From positions 62,001 through 126,000 of the forward strand of contig ML014149.1 in the NCBI GenBank assembly GCA_003615045.1: a DNA stretch of 64,000 bases, read 5' to 3'. Source of the DNA: Caulochytrium protostelioides (Eukaryota; Chytridiomycota; Caulochytriomycetes; Caulochytriales; Caulochytriaceae). The notes beneath the pieces are model-generated. The model did not search any database. It saw nothing but the letters and a program-made list of their open reading frames with translations, and was not told the origin of the DNA. A program made the position numbers and the translations under genes. Shown here one piece after another: positions 40,345 to 50,322 of the stretch (position 1 is the stretch's first letter; each line of letters opens with the position of its first letter).

Positions 40345-43094
40345 ATGTCGAGTGAAGGTGTGGTATGTTGCTCCTGACGTCGAGAGCAACCGATAGCTTG
40401 GCCTATGGCTTGGTTGATGCCGGTCGCATTGTTGGGCCTCGGTATGGCTCGTCCATCGCAGTGATATTTCTGGGTCAGCTCACCTCATCGATTCGATCCA
40501 TCGTTTGTGATGTGTTACAGCACGGGCGTCGCAAGACTGGCGTGGCCGAGAAGCCCAGCGAGGCCAGCCGCCGCCATGAGGCAGAGCAGATTGCCACCTA
40601 TTGCCAGCTGAAAGACCAGCTTCTCCAGCGGGTAACGTAGTCAGCTTCCGGTGCGTCAAAGCATCGCGTATCGCCGACAAGAAACATGTCACGATCGACA
40701 GGGATCGATCTCGATCCGGTGGGCCCGACCAGGCCCATGACTCACGCGTGGATTGATGCATGATGATGGCGGCGTTGGAGCGAATAGCATCGTGAGAAAT
40801 GCTACGATGAGGAGAGCCGAAGCTTGAGCTTGAAACTCGTGCACATGAATCCTGAATTCTACACGTGTTGGAACTATCGCCGTAACGCCCTGCTCTCTCT
40901 GTTCTCTCATGGTGAGACGACAGCGATGACTGTCGATATCACGGCAGACAAGACGCATGATGGTGCCAAAGACGCGAACGCGGCAGATGCGCCCAGCGGC
41001 GGTCTGGCGGAGGCGCCCAGCTCAAACGATCCAAGCGTTGCGTCTTCGTCACCACAGCCGGTGGACGTCGCCAAGATGTTGGATGACGAGCTGATGCTGA
41101 CCCTGAGCTGTCTCAAGAAGTACCCGAAGTCGTACTGGGTCTGGAACCAGCGGCAATGGTGTCTCGAGAACCACCCCCAAGCAAACTGGGCACAAGAACT
41201 CAAGTTTGTTGACAAAATGCTGCAGATGGATGCCCGAAACTGTAAGTCGACGTAGTACAATACCGCATAGGTGAAGTACTCTTGACATTGCTCCTGAGTG
41301 CATGGACACTGACCAGCTGATCTGATGCATGTCATTGCGTTTTTTCTGACGGTGAGGCACCGCTCTGAATCTCATTCTCGACTGTCATCTGGCGAATCCC
41401 GACCTGGGTCTGGCGATTCCTTGATTGGGATGGCAGTCCACGGCTGGGGCTATCGCCGGTACGTCGTGGCTCATGCCGAACCGCGCGTCACTGCCCGACA
41501 CGAGCTTGCGGCCACGCGCGCCAAGATTGCCGACAACTTTAGCAACTACTCGGCCTGGCAGTACCGTGCCCAAGTCTTTGACGACGCCTTCACGGATCTG
41601 CTCGCCTCTTATCCCGAAGGCCTCGCCGAAGCTACCGCCGCCGCGCGCTATTTGGAGGTCGTCAAGCAGGACCTCGAACTCGTGCGCAACGCCCTCTTCA
41701 CCGACCCCGACGACCAGAGCGCCTGGCTTTACCACGCGCGCTTGCTCGGCATGACGCGGTCCGACGTGGCGCAGCTGCTGCCTGTGGCTGCTCCGGCCCG
41801 TCGCGCCGACGGCGCCCGGGGCCTCCTGCTCGCGTGGCGCGTGCCCGTCGACCTCGCGTCCGTAGCTGCGGCCGCCGCCGCGTTGTCCCCCGACGCCCGC
41901 TTCGGCTATGCGCACGTGTGGTGGCTCCCGCTCGCCTCGCCGTCGGCGGCCCGCGTCCAGCTCGACCGCGGGTTCCGCTTCGTGAACGGCGCCGTCGCGC
42001 CCCTTCCGCTCGTTTGGCAGATCACGGTGGCGGACGCCCATCCTGGCGGCGACGGCGCCCCTGCGACGGCGTCCCTGTGGCGCCCCTGGACCGGCGCGAC
42101 CGCTGAGCTCGTCGAGGGCCGGCTGACGAGCGACATGCTGGCCGCGTTCTATCCAGGCCACCCGGCGCGGGCGCCCGCCTGCCCGCCGACGCGCCCGGTC
42201 CCCGCTTTCCGCGTCTGGAGCGCGCCCGCGGCCGTCTGGGCCGAAGAGCAGGCCTCCGTCGCGGAGCTGCTGGACGAAGAGCCGCGGTGCCGCCATGCAC
42301 TCCAAGCGGCAGCCATGATGGCGCAGCACACGGGCGACCTCACCGCGGCCACCGACTACAGGACGCGGCTCGCGGCGGTCGATCCCATGCGCGTGTCGCG
42401 GTATGCGGCGCAGCGCGAAGCCCTGTCGTGGGAAGCGCAGTCGCCGGGATGGACGACGGCGGGCGGCATGGTCCACGTGGATGCGAGCGTGCTGGGTGAC
42501 CGCCCGGCCACCAACCGACTGCAGACCCTCCCGCCGGCGATGTCCGGCGCGTGGCTCAGCGCACACGAGCTGACCCTCACGGGGCTGCCTCTGTACGATC
42601 TCTTTGCCGCGCCGTCGGCCTTCCCGCCGGTGCAGCCGTCGCATCGCTTGGGCTTCTTGCCGCTTCTTGCATCGCTGACGATTCGCGCATGCCATCTGAC
42701 CACATGGTCGATGGACTGGGCCTATCTTCCGTCCTGCACCCATCTGGACTTGTCTGACAACGGTAACGTATGTCTCGGGGAACCGGCTAACCCATGCATC
42801 CATGCATCCATGCATCCATGCATCATCCTTTTGCGTTCCGATGAATTCAGATGCACAGACTCACCATCCCATCGCTTGTTCATTGTCGGTGCTATGGTGC
42901 TGCATCACGTAGACCTCCAACCATCGGCGTCCCTGCGCGCCACGCTGGCGGCGGGACTTGAGCCCCGAGGCCCGAGCGGCCTTCGCCTCGTCCGCATCGT
43001 GCTTTCCGGCAATGCCGCCTTGCACCAAGACACATTGTTTGTCGCAGAGGTACAAGCACTTTCTGACGCGGCGAAAGCACAGCTCATCCTGTAA
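40345..43094 (+). CDS. BET4: Rab geranylgeranyltransferase alpha subunit
   Basis: Alpha subunit of type II geranylgeranyltransferase, which prenylates Rab GTPases presented by REP. Proposed exons: 40345-40362 (MSSEGV, six codons), 40521-40631, 40788-41241, 41437-43094; introns of 158, 156 and 195 nt with donors gtatgt, gtaacg, gtaagt. All junctions keep frame and restore family motifs: HGRRK, DEESRSLSLKLVHMNPEF, YTCWNYRRNAL, SYWVWNQRQWCL, DARNFHGWGYRRYVV, NFSNYSAWQYRAQ and FTDPDDQSAWLYH. A long central insert (about residues 290-430) then AVDPMRVSRY and leucine-rich repeat-like LPSCTHLDLSDN follow, as in metazoan RabGGTA. A further in-frame 96-nt intron (42763-42858) is possible. 746 residues, or 714 with that intron. 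Confidence 0.88.
42793..42824. repeat. (CATGCATC)4 octamer array
   Basis: Four perfect CATGCATC units inside the RabGGTase alpha reading frame, within a stretch that has intron-like ends (gtaacg at 42763, cacag before 42859) and breaks the leucine-rich repeat. Confidence 0.9.
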
Positions 43095-43831
43095 TCAGCT
43101 CTCAAGAATGATCCCTGGTCTTCGTCGTCTGGCGGACTGGTCTGTTCTCGATCCTCGATGGATTCGTTTTCCCGCGACGATCAGCAGGTCGCAGTCGTCG
43201 CTTTTTATTGTTGTGCTACGCCTTGACGGGGCAGGGCACCTCATGGAGCGGTCTGGGCCACCACGGGGGCAAGGCAAGGGGCGCGGCGCCTGGCCGATTC
43301 AAGATCCGACGGGCGGGGCGGATGGCCTGCCCTCAAAGCGATTGAGGGCGGGTCAACAGATCCGACTAAGGCTCCTCCCCTGTGTTACACGCAGAACACG
43401 GGGCAAGTTGGTCTATAGGGGAGAGTCGACATGACCACGGCGGAGGCGATCTCCCTTCCCCGTGATGGCAGCCAGCAGCGTAGCGCTGAGCGAGGGAAAA
43501 TAAACCGGGCTGGCCAGAGCGGCTGTTGGACTTGGGTTCGGCATTGGCCCATGCTGACCCCGTCGACCTCGGGAAGGTATGGCGGCGAGTCTTGGATTCG
43601 GGTAGAACTGCCACGAACGTTTCTGATCGGATACGTTATTCCTGCTCTGTCTGATGCCACATGGCATGGGTGGGGTGGCCTTACTCGGGAAGGATTGTCG
43701 ACGCCGCTCCTTTCGTTCCATGCATTAACCCGCGTGATCACCCGCGTCTTGCATCCGACCTCGTCGTCCGCAGCATCAAAGCATCGATTTTTCGCTTTCC
43801 CCTCCTCCGCGCCCATTCCCGACGTTGCACG
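43095..43831. other. Spacer upstream of the ATP-grasp gene
   Basis: Short region between tandem genes on the same strand; probably the 3' UTR of BET4 and the promoter of the next gene. No other gene seen. Confidence 0.45.
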
Positions 43832-45381
43832 ATGTCGCCCGCGCTCCCGCCGGCCGGGGCGGCCCCTGCCTCGGCCGACCACGCCGCGCTGCCGGCGGTC
43901 GTCGTGATCCTCGTCCCGCAGTTGGACGAGGGTGCCGTCGTTGATCCCGCCATCAAGCTGAGCAACGAGGTATGACCCCCCCTCAAAAAAAAAACGCTGA
44001 CACATGCAGCGCTTCCAATTGAACAACACAGGCGCCATGGCCGACCGACTCACGACGGTCCCCGGTATTCGATGATGGCAAACTCCGATCCCGCCTGCCC
44101 CCAGTATGGCAAAGTTATGACGGTGGACTCGATCGCGACGGCGGTGCGCGAAGCCGGCGTGGCTGTGGTCGCGACAGAGGACATCACGCTGACGACCATT
44201 TCAGAAACGATGGCCAGGCTGATCGCGCGCCGTGCCCAGTGTCCGGGCGGCCGCATGGCCATCATTAATCTTTGCGACGGCACCGAGACCGACGGGTATG
44301 CGGGGATCACCGCGGTCGCGGCGCTCGAGTCGCACCGCCTTGCATTCACCGGCGCCGACCGCTTTTTCTACGACCTCACCACGAGCAAGCCCGAACTGAA
44401 GCGGGCGTTGCAGGCGCGCGATGTCCAGACCGCCGTGTTCTGTGAGTTGCGCCCCGAGACCCTGGAGGCCGACATGCAGCGCGCAGCCGAGGTCGTCGGC
44501 TTCCCGATGATCGTCAAGCCGGCCGTTTCCTACGCGAGTCTCGCGATCTCCGATACCTCAGTCGTGCATGATGTGGCGGCCGGCGTCGCACAGGCGCGCC
44601 GCGTCATGGAAGCGACCGACGGCGGCGTCTTTGTCGAGACGTTCCTGAGCGGCCGTGAGTATACCGTGCTCGTGACCGGCTCGGCCGCCCAGGGCACCGA
44701 GGTCTATGCGGCGGCCGAGCGCGTGTTCGACATGACGCTGCCGGTGGAGCAGCGTATGCTCGCGTATGACCGCTATTGGTTCGGCTATGACCTCTCGGGC
44801 GCGCCCCCCGACCCGAACACCCTCGTCTGCCAGTATGCGCTCGCGCCCGCCGTGCTCCAGAAGCAGCTTCAAGGTAACTAACTCCACCCTCGCCTCCCTC
44901 ACAGGCTGGCGATGATGCATGAATGGCAGTCTCAGTGCTCACCCCATCCCCGACCGCTTCTGTCTTTTTCATGCTTGCAGATCTGGCCCGCGCCGCCTAC
45001 TTGGCATGCGGCGGCACCGGCTACGGGCGCGTGGATATCCGTCAGCGCACCGAGTCCCTGACATCCGAGCCTGTGGTTCTCGAGGTCAATGCCAACTGCG
45101 GGCTCTCGTTTGGCCCCGGCTGCACTTCCAGCGTGGCCGAGATCATCCATCTTTCGGGCGCCGACGAGTCCGTCTTCATCCGGGGGCTCCTGAAGTTCGC
45201 CGCAGGACGATACGATGCCGCTCCGACGACGTCCCAGCCCGTGCCAGTCGTGGCAGCCACGGTGGTGAAATCACACCCGGTCAGCGCGAGCACCAAGCAC
45301 AGCCAGCCGCTCGCGTCGACGGTCGTGGTGGCGCTCCCGCAAGCCATGTCGAACCCCGCTCGCGTCCCGACGGCCCAGTAG
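43832..45381 (+). CDS. ATP-grasp protein, D-alanine-D-alanine ligase-like
   Basis: Predicted carboxylate-amine ligase of the ATP-grasp fold; substrate unknown. Exon 1 43832-43969 (VVVILVPQLDEGAVVDP). Main exon ends 44873; last exon 44981-45381 after a 107-nt intron (gtaact...ttgcag). The pre-ATP-grasp part shows RMAIINLCDGTETDGYAGI and FTGADRFFYDLTTSKPELK; the ATP-grasp part shows FPMIVKPAVSYASLAISD, GGVFVETFLSGREYTVLVTG, and the metal-binding GYGRVDIR...VVLEVNANCGLSFG. The exon 1 to exon 2 link is unresolved: acceptors at 44032 or 44017 do not meet the main frame directly. One consistent model uses 44032-44064 and a 40-nt intron to 44105. Fungi lack peptidoglycan, so a different substrate is likely. 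Confidence 0.75.
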
Positions 45382-45594
45382 TCGCCGCGAAGGGCTCGAT
45401 GTCATTCTCTGAGCCAATGCGTGATGGAAGAGGAAAATATACATAAAAGAGAAAGGTGTTCCGCGTAGCAAAGAGGAGTTGCCATGGCCATCCTCATCAG
45501 ACGGCCATGCGCAGAAGAAAACACACTATGGGCCGATCACCATGCCCACAGGGAGAGCAGGTGCAGCCTTCCCCGTCAGGCGCAGCCAGCGGGT

Positions 45595-46623
45595 CTACTT
45601 GGTCTCCGGGTGGCCAGCCAGGCGCTGGTTGATGGCGCTGTAGGGGCTGTAGTCGGCGGGCAGGGGCCAGCCGAACTTCTCACCACGCTCGGCAAGACGG
45701 CGGTGAGCCTCCTTCGTAGCCTCGACCATGACGCTACACCACAGGAATGAGAAGTAAGCATTGGAAACGTATGAGTCACGGATGAGCCATCAGGGATAGG
45801 CCTCCGCGTTTTCTCCCTAGCTGGGAGGCGATGCATCACATAAACACGCACGTGGATCCAGTGATGTGCGCGGCGGCGTATCGCTCATTCGACGAAAACA
45901 AGGACTTACTTGTCTTTGGGGTTCCAGTACTGGATGGTGAACACAGCAACGAGACCGCCGCAGAAACCAAAGTACCACATGGGTTCCCACCAGTGCCACC
46001 TCTTCGCATCCTCGCGCTACCGCATCAACACGAAGGAAGCGCATTCCACAACACCAACATTCATATCACAATATCCAGGTGAGTTGCAGTCATCCCATGC
46101 GCATCGGCGATTCGGCCGTCTGTCGACGGCCACGCCTCTGGATCTCGCTGCGTACCGCGCCTCATGCGTATCAAGCGTCTTCGGGTGGTGTGCTACTGGC
46201 TGCATGTTGGAGCACACCATGACACAGCAGCGCCCGTTTGCGCTGTAAGCCGGCCGTGGGACGTTCAGCCGCGGTCCGGGCCGGAATTATCGCGTGACGC
46301 TGTTCACCCGCGTCGGTGACAGCCTGCTGCGGGGGACCGCGACGTCGCCATGCATCGATGCATCGAAGCTGGGTGGCGTCCAAGCGAGCCAGTCGTCGGT
46401 GGCCGTTTGGAAGCATAAGCGGCGGCCTTACCGTGCGACCAAACAGGTAGCCCGAGGGCTCTTCAAGCTGGTGGTGGAGCGGGTCGTGGTCGTGGTGGGC
46501 GACGGCGCCGCCGGCTGGGCGGACCGAGGTCTGCAGGCCGCGCAGGGCCGGCATGCCGCGCGGCGCCGCAAGGGTCGGCCGCGACGACCGCAGAGACGTC
46601 AAAAGCACGCGGGAAGCCATCAT
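45595..46623 (-). CDS. NDUFB11: Complex I subunit ESSS/NDUFB11-like
   Basis: Single-span accessory subunit of the complex I membrane arm. Three exons on the minus strand: 46432-46623, 45910-46016 and 45595-45733, with introns of 415 and 176 nt (donors gtaagg and gtaagt; acceptors ggtag and tgtag). All phases agree, giving 145 residues. The N-terminus MMASRVLLTSLRSSRP is a mitochondrial presequence. Next come HHQLEEPSGYLFGRT, then RWHWWEPMWYFGFCGGLVAV with one membrane span and YWNPKDN, then a helical tail EATKEAHRRLAERGEKFGWP. The GYLF...WE..WY.G.FGG...P pattern and tail are those of fungal ESSS subunits. Start could be either of two tandem ATGs (46623 or 46620). Confidence 0.82.
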
Positions 46624-46936
46624 GCACACGCCGTCGTAAGGCTAGTGGCGGAAACGGAGCGGTGGACGGGGGTAAGCGCGGCAGACGAGGAGGGCGTCGC
46701 GACAAGCGAGAGCGTGAAGCGGAGAGAACGCGTCGGCGCGTATGCTCTGGCCGAGTGCGCGTTGCATTTATCGCCCGGCACGGCGCGATAGGATAGCTGG
46801 TGTTGGGAGCGGCACGCGATGACGCTGAACGTGAAATGTGAACGGGGGTTACAATTTCCTTTGGAAGGTGAAGACTCGTCTGGCCGTGGCCCCGTTGGCC
46901 GCGCCACTTAGCGCCGCTTCCGCAGCCCGTGACCCC

Positions 46937-46994
46937 GCCTTGTCTTTGCCTTGTCTTCGCCTTGTCCTCGCCTTGTCCTCGCCCTGTCTCGCCT
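46937..46994. repeat. Tandem 11-nt repeat (GCCTTGTCYTC)n
   Basis: About five slightly diverged units of GCCTTGTCTTC, upstream of the divergent NDUFB11 gene. Confidence 0.85.
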
Positions 46995-47654
46995 GGCCCC
47001 ATCCTCAACTCAGGTGTCGACACCCTAATGCTGCGCATGAGCGTACGATTCCTCAGACATCTTCGACTGTAGATACAACCCGAGTGCGCTGTCCCGCCCG
47101 CGACGTGTCGTTTCGTTCCTTAAGCTTGTTTGTCTCTCTGCTCTCTCAATATCATATCATCATTGTCAGCAAAACGATTCATTGTCCAGCCACGCCGCTA
47201 TACGGCGACATCGTGACAGCCGGTGGCAGCATCGATCGAGAGACCGACAGGCGCGATACCGTCTCCAACGACACCCTCCTGTCGTCCGACACATGGCAGC
47301 GTGGCCGATCTCCATCGTAGGCAATTAGTACGGTGTGACGGCGCCGTGGCCATGATCACCCTTGCACGGCTCCATAGAGTGACGTGATATTTGATGAGCT
47401 GGCAGCTTGGATGGACCCGTTACCATTGGGGTCGCACCGCGTCAGGGTCGCATCGCATTGGGTGCCCACCGCGTGTAGATCACACAGCATCAGAGGCAGC
47501 ATCAAGGTTGGAAGCTGACCGGAAATCAGTCCTAGGTGGAAGCCGGCATCAACAAAGCCCAAATCAGTTAGAGTCTTAGCAGCGCGATTTCCAGGAGCCG
47601 CTGCAGCAGCTGTCGAAGGTCAGCATCATATGCACAGCTCGCAGCGCACCACTC

Positions 47655-48110
47655 ATTTTTGGAGGTGTGGGTCGGCCCCTACGAGCCGCTGTGGACCGAG
47701 CACCTGAAGCCGCGCTGGGCACGCCAGCGCCTGTGGCTATACGGAGACAAACGTGTTAGCCAGGCTCTCGGGCACGTACCGGGTGTATGCCCATACGCAT
47801 GTGGTCCTGTAACCAGGGCAACGTCGGCGCCCGGAGACCGTGGTTCGAGGTTTGCTGTGGTGTGATGCCACCAACGGCTTGTTCGTGAATCGCGATCTCC
47901 TTGCCGTGTTGAACATCCGACGCTGCCTGGCCGTACCCCTCAGACCGGAGGCGTTGGGTCGCATCCCCGGGTAAGCTCATCTGCGGCCCGTGCTCGGCAA
48001 TGTCATCCGACAATGAAATGCCTCCGTAGGAGACCCCTGAGGGGCACCAGTGAGGGCATAGCTTTCGTGTCAGGTCGTAGCAAGGGAGGGCCTCTATGCT
48101 CTTAAAAAAA
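47655..48110 (+). mobile_element. Fanzor/TnpB-like relic, copy 3 (degenerate)
   Basis: Translations on the plus strand give EHLKPRWARQRLWLYGDKRV (upstream part), then RVYAHTHVVL, a stop, and PGQRRRPETVVRGLLWC, DATNGLFVNRDLLAVLNI, RRCLAVPLRPEALGRIPG, stop, AHLRPVLGNVIRQ. FVNRDLLAVLNIRR corresponds to the NRDxNAAxNI catalytic end of TnpB/Fanzor. Between the upstream part and RVYAHT the middle of the protein is missing. DNA homology to copy 4 continues through gaggggcaccagtgagggcata to a TATGCT..TAAAAA end, 17 nt from the stop codon of the zinc-finger gene on the other strand. Confidence 0.62.
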
Positions 48111-48126
48111 GGTCAAATAATACAGG

Positions 48127-50322
48127 TCAAGCCTGTGAGGTATCTTGGCCACCCAACATCCGCCGGTGACTGAAGAAATCAGAGGGTATAAACGGGCCAC
48201 TAGGGTGGGCCAGCGGGGAGGAGGCCGACAGGGCCTCCATGCCGGACGGATGGCCGCTCATCGGCATCAGAGACATCGACAACCCGGTCGAACCAAACGA
48301 GGTGTCGCCCGACACGACGGCGGCCATCGCGGCCATCAAATCCACGTTGTACATGGAGGTCAGGGACGGCATCGCAGGGAGCGCCGCGGCTGCCGTCACC
48401 GCGGCATGGGCCGCCGGCGCGGCGCCCAGGCCAGGACGGTCCGGCCCCATGGTCGGGTGCGGCGAAAAGTAGTCGGACACCGTAAGGCCCATGGCGAGCG
48501 GGCCTGGCGAGTCGTGCCACTGGAGCAGCGATTCCGGCGAGAGTTCGTCCGTGGGCGTCAGCATGGGGCTCTCCTGCGTGACGCAGCCCATCGCCCCTGA
48601 GCTGCCGGCGGCGGCCACGGTCGCGCTGCGGTGCATCGACATGAGGTCCAGCTGGGCTGTCGCGGCGGCGGCGGCAGCGACCGAGATTTCCTCATTGACG
48701 CTGGCCTGCAGACAGGCGAGCCGGTCAAGATGGGTTGCGACAGCGGTGGGATGCTGGTCCGAGCGCGCGGACTGCGACGCACAACGCATGAGCGATTCAA
48801 GGGCTTCATGGGCCTGTGACGAGAACAGCGGCGGCGTGTCGGCCATGAAAGTCTGCGAGGTGGCGACGGCAGCAGCGGTAACGGCGGAGGTGGCGGCCGG
48901 GCCGGCCATCAAAGCTGGCGATGGCGTCCCGCAGATACCGAGGGCGATCGGTGACATCATGAGGCTCGATATTGGCTCGTGCATGCCGGGCTGTGACAGA
49001 GGAATGGGGTAGTGCATCTGCGGTGACCGAAGGCTACTCTCGGGCGACTTGCTATGCGCCGCGCGATCGTTCGCGAGCGTATGCGACAACGATGATGACG
49101 GCGTCCGCTGTAGCTGCCGTTGCTGCGTAGGTGACAACGGATGCGCGTGCGGCGTTAGCAGGGAGGATGCCGACGAGGCCAGAGGCTGCAACGCATGCTG
49201 CTGCTGCTGCTGCTGCGAAGGTGACGACGCCGTGGTCGGCGTCGTCGCTTGTGGCGTGCCCGCCTGGCTGTCGCCCACGAGCGCGGCGGTACTGGCCGCG
49301 CGCCGCGGAGGATTCGGCCCGCGTTCGCGGTAGTGCGTCTTGTAGTGCTGCCGCATGTTGTCCAAGCGCCCGAACCGCGCCGAACAGCCTGCCATCTCAC
49401 ATTTGAATGGCTTCAGATTCAGATGGATGCGCGTATGACGCGCCAAGTGGCCGCTGGTGCTGAATGTTTTGCCGCAGTTCGTCCAGCCGCAGAGAAAGCG
49501 GCTCGCAGCCGCGGCCGGCGGCGGCGGCGGCGCCAGATCGAAATTCACGGCGCCGGCCACGGCAGCCCCGATCTCGCCGAGACCGTCGACCGGGCCGCCG
49601 GCACTCCGGGTGCCCGCCGCCGGAAATCTGTCCGTCTTGGCCGAGGAGGGCGCCGATGTCGCAGGCGCTAGCTTCGTCACGACCCGCAAGTGGTTCATGT
49701 TGCGATCCGCAGTACGCTTGCGCGAGCGCTTGGCGGCCGGCTCGTCCATGGCGGAGGCGGTGGCAGCAGCATCGAAGCTTCCCGCGACAGCCAAGGCATC
49801 CGTGAGCGACAGCGCGACGACTTCGTCGGGATGTGATGCGGCGGGCGATGGGAACCCGTGGTGCGGCGCTGTCTCGACAGGCGCGACCGGCGACGATCCA
49901 GATGGCGGTGCGGACGCGGCCATGGTGCACGCGAGGCCGAGGGCCGGAAGCATCTTGATGGGCGCGCCGAGGGTCGACGACCCCTCGGCGCCCAGCAGAG
50001 GCGAGGTCGTGACACCGAGATGGGTAGGCTCGGCGCTTGGCGCAATGAGCGGCGACCCGGTGCCGGCGGCCGCGGCAGCCATCGATACCGGCATCGACAT
50101 CGGCATCGGCATTGACATGGGCATGGACACCGCCGTGGGGCTGCCGAGACCACCGGGCATGGCCATCGTCATTGGCGCAAAGAAGGGCAGCAGGCCGGTC
50201 TTGGGGAGCGTGGAGCCCCTGGCGCCGGCGGCGCCGCCCGTCGTTGCCGCCGCATCAGGAAAGGTATACTCGTCAAAGGGCAGGAACACCTGATTGACTA
50301 AACTCTGTGGGGACAAATTCAT
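48127..50322 (-). CDS. C2H2 zinc-finger transcription factor, Nrg1-like
   Basis: Probable DNA-binding regulator. 731 residues from the ATG at 50322 (MNLSPQSLVNQVFLPFDEYT); the longer upstream frame is Arg/Pro-rich and was excluded. Two adjacent C2H2 fingers lie near residues 275-335: CGWTNCGKTFSTSGHLARH with its second His pair RIH, and CEMAGCSARFGRLDNMRQH with YKTH. TSGHLARHTRIH and RFGRLDNMRQHYKTH are the pattern of the fungal Nrg1 repressor family. The usual TGEKP linker is replaced by LNLKPF. Flanks are disordered: Met/Pro repeats near 70-85, poly-Gln near 390, Ala/Ser-rich tracts. A basic KRSRKRTADRNMNHL motif precedes the fingers and may be a nuclear signal. Target genes cannot be inferred. 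Confidence 0.82.
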   Translation of the reverse strand: MNLSPQSLVNQVFLPFDEYTFPDAAATTGGAAGARGSTLPKTGLLPFFAPMTMAMPGGLGSPTAVSMPMSMPMPMSMPVSMAAAAAGTGSPLIAPSAEPTHLGVTTSPLLGAEGSSTLGAPIKMLPALGLACTMAASAPPSGSSPVAPVETAPHHGFPSPAASHPDEVVALSLTDALAVAGSFDAAATASAMDEPAAKRSRKRTADRNMNHLRVVTKLAPATSAPSSAKTDRFPAAGTRSAGGPVDGLGEIGAAVAGAVNFDLAPPPPPAAAASRFLCGWTNCGKTFSTSGHLARHTRIHLNLKPFKCEMAGCSARFGRLDNMRQHYKTHYRERGPNPPRRAASTAALVGDSQAGTPQATTPTTASSPSQQQQQQHALQPLASSASSLLTPHAHPLSPTQQRQLQRTPSSSLSHTLANDRAAHSKSPESSLRSPQMHYPIPLSQPGMHEPISSLMMSPIALGICGTPSPALMAGPAATSAVTAAAVATSQTFMADTPPLFSSQAHEALESLMRCASQSARSDQHPTAVATHLDRLACLQASVNEEISVAAAAAATAQLDLMSMHRSATVAAAGSSGAMGCVTQESPMLTPTDELSPESLLQWHDSPGPLAMGLTVSDYFSPHPTMGPDRPGLGAAPAAHAAVTAAAALPAMPSLTSMYNVDLMAAMAAVVSGDTSFGSTGLSMSLMPMSGHPSGMEALSASSPLAHPSGPFIPSDFFSHRRMLGGQDTSQA

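Larger units (their letters stand above)
46624..48126. other. Intergenic region with Fanzor-like relic copy 3
   Basis: Contains the 5' side of NDUFB11, an 11-nt tandem array (46937-46994) and the relic at 47655-48110. No host gene recognised. Confidence 0.5.

Noticed and set aside
41385-42815. 476-codon minus-strand frame
   Set aside because: Antisense of BET4, which has clear prenyltransferase motifs on the plus strand.
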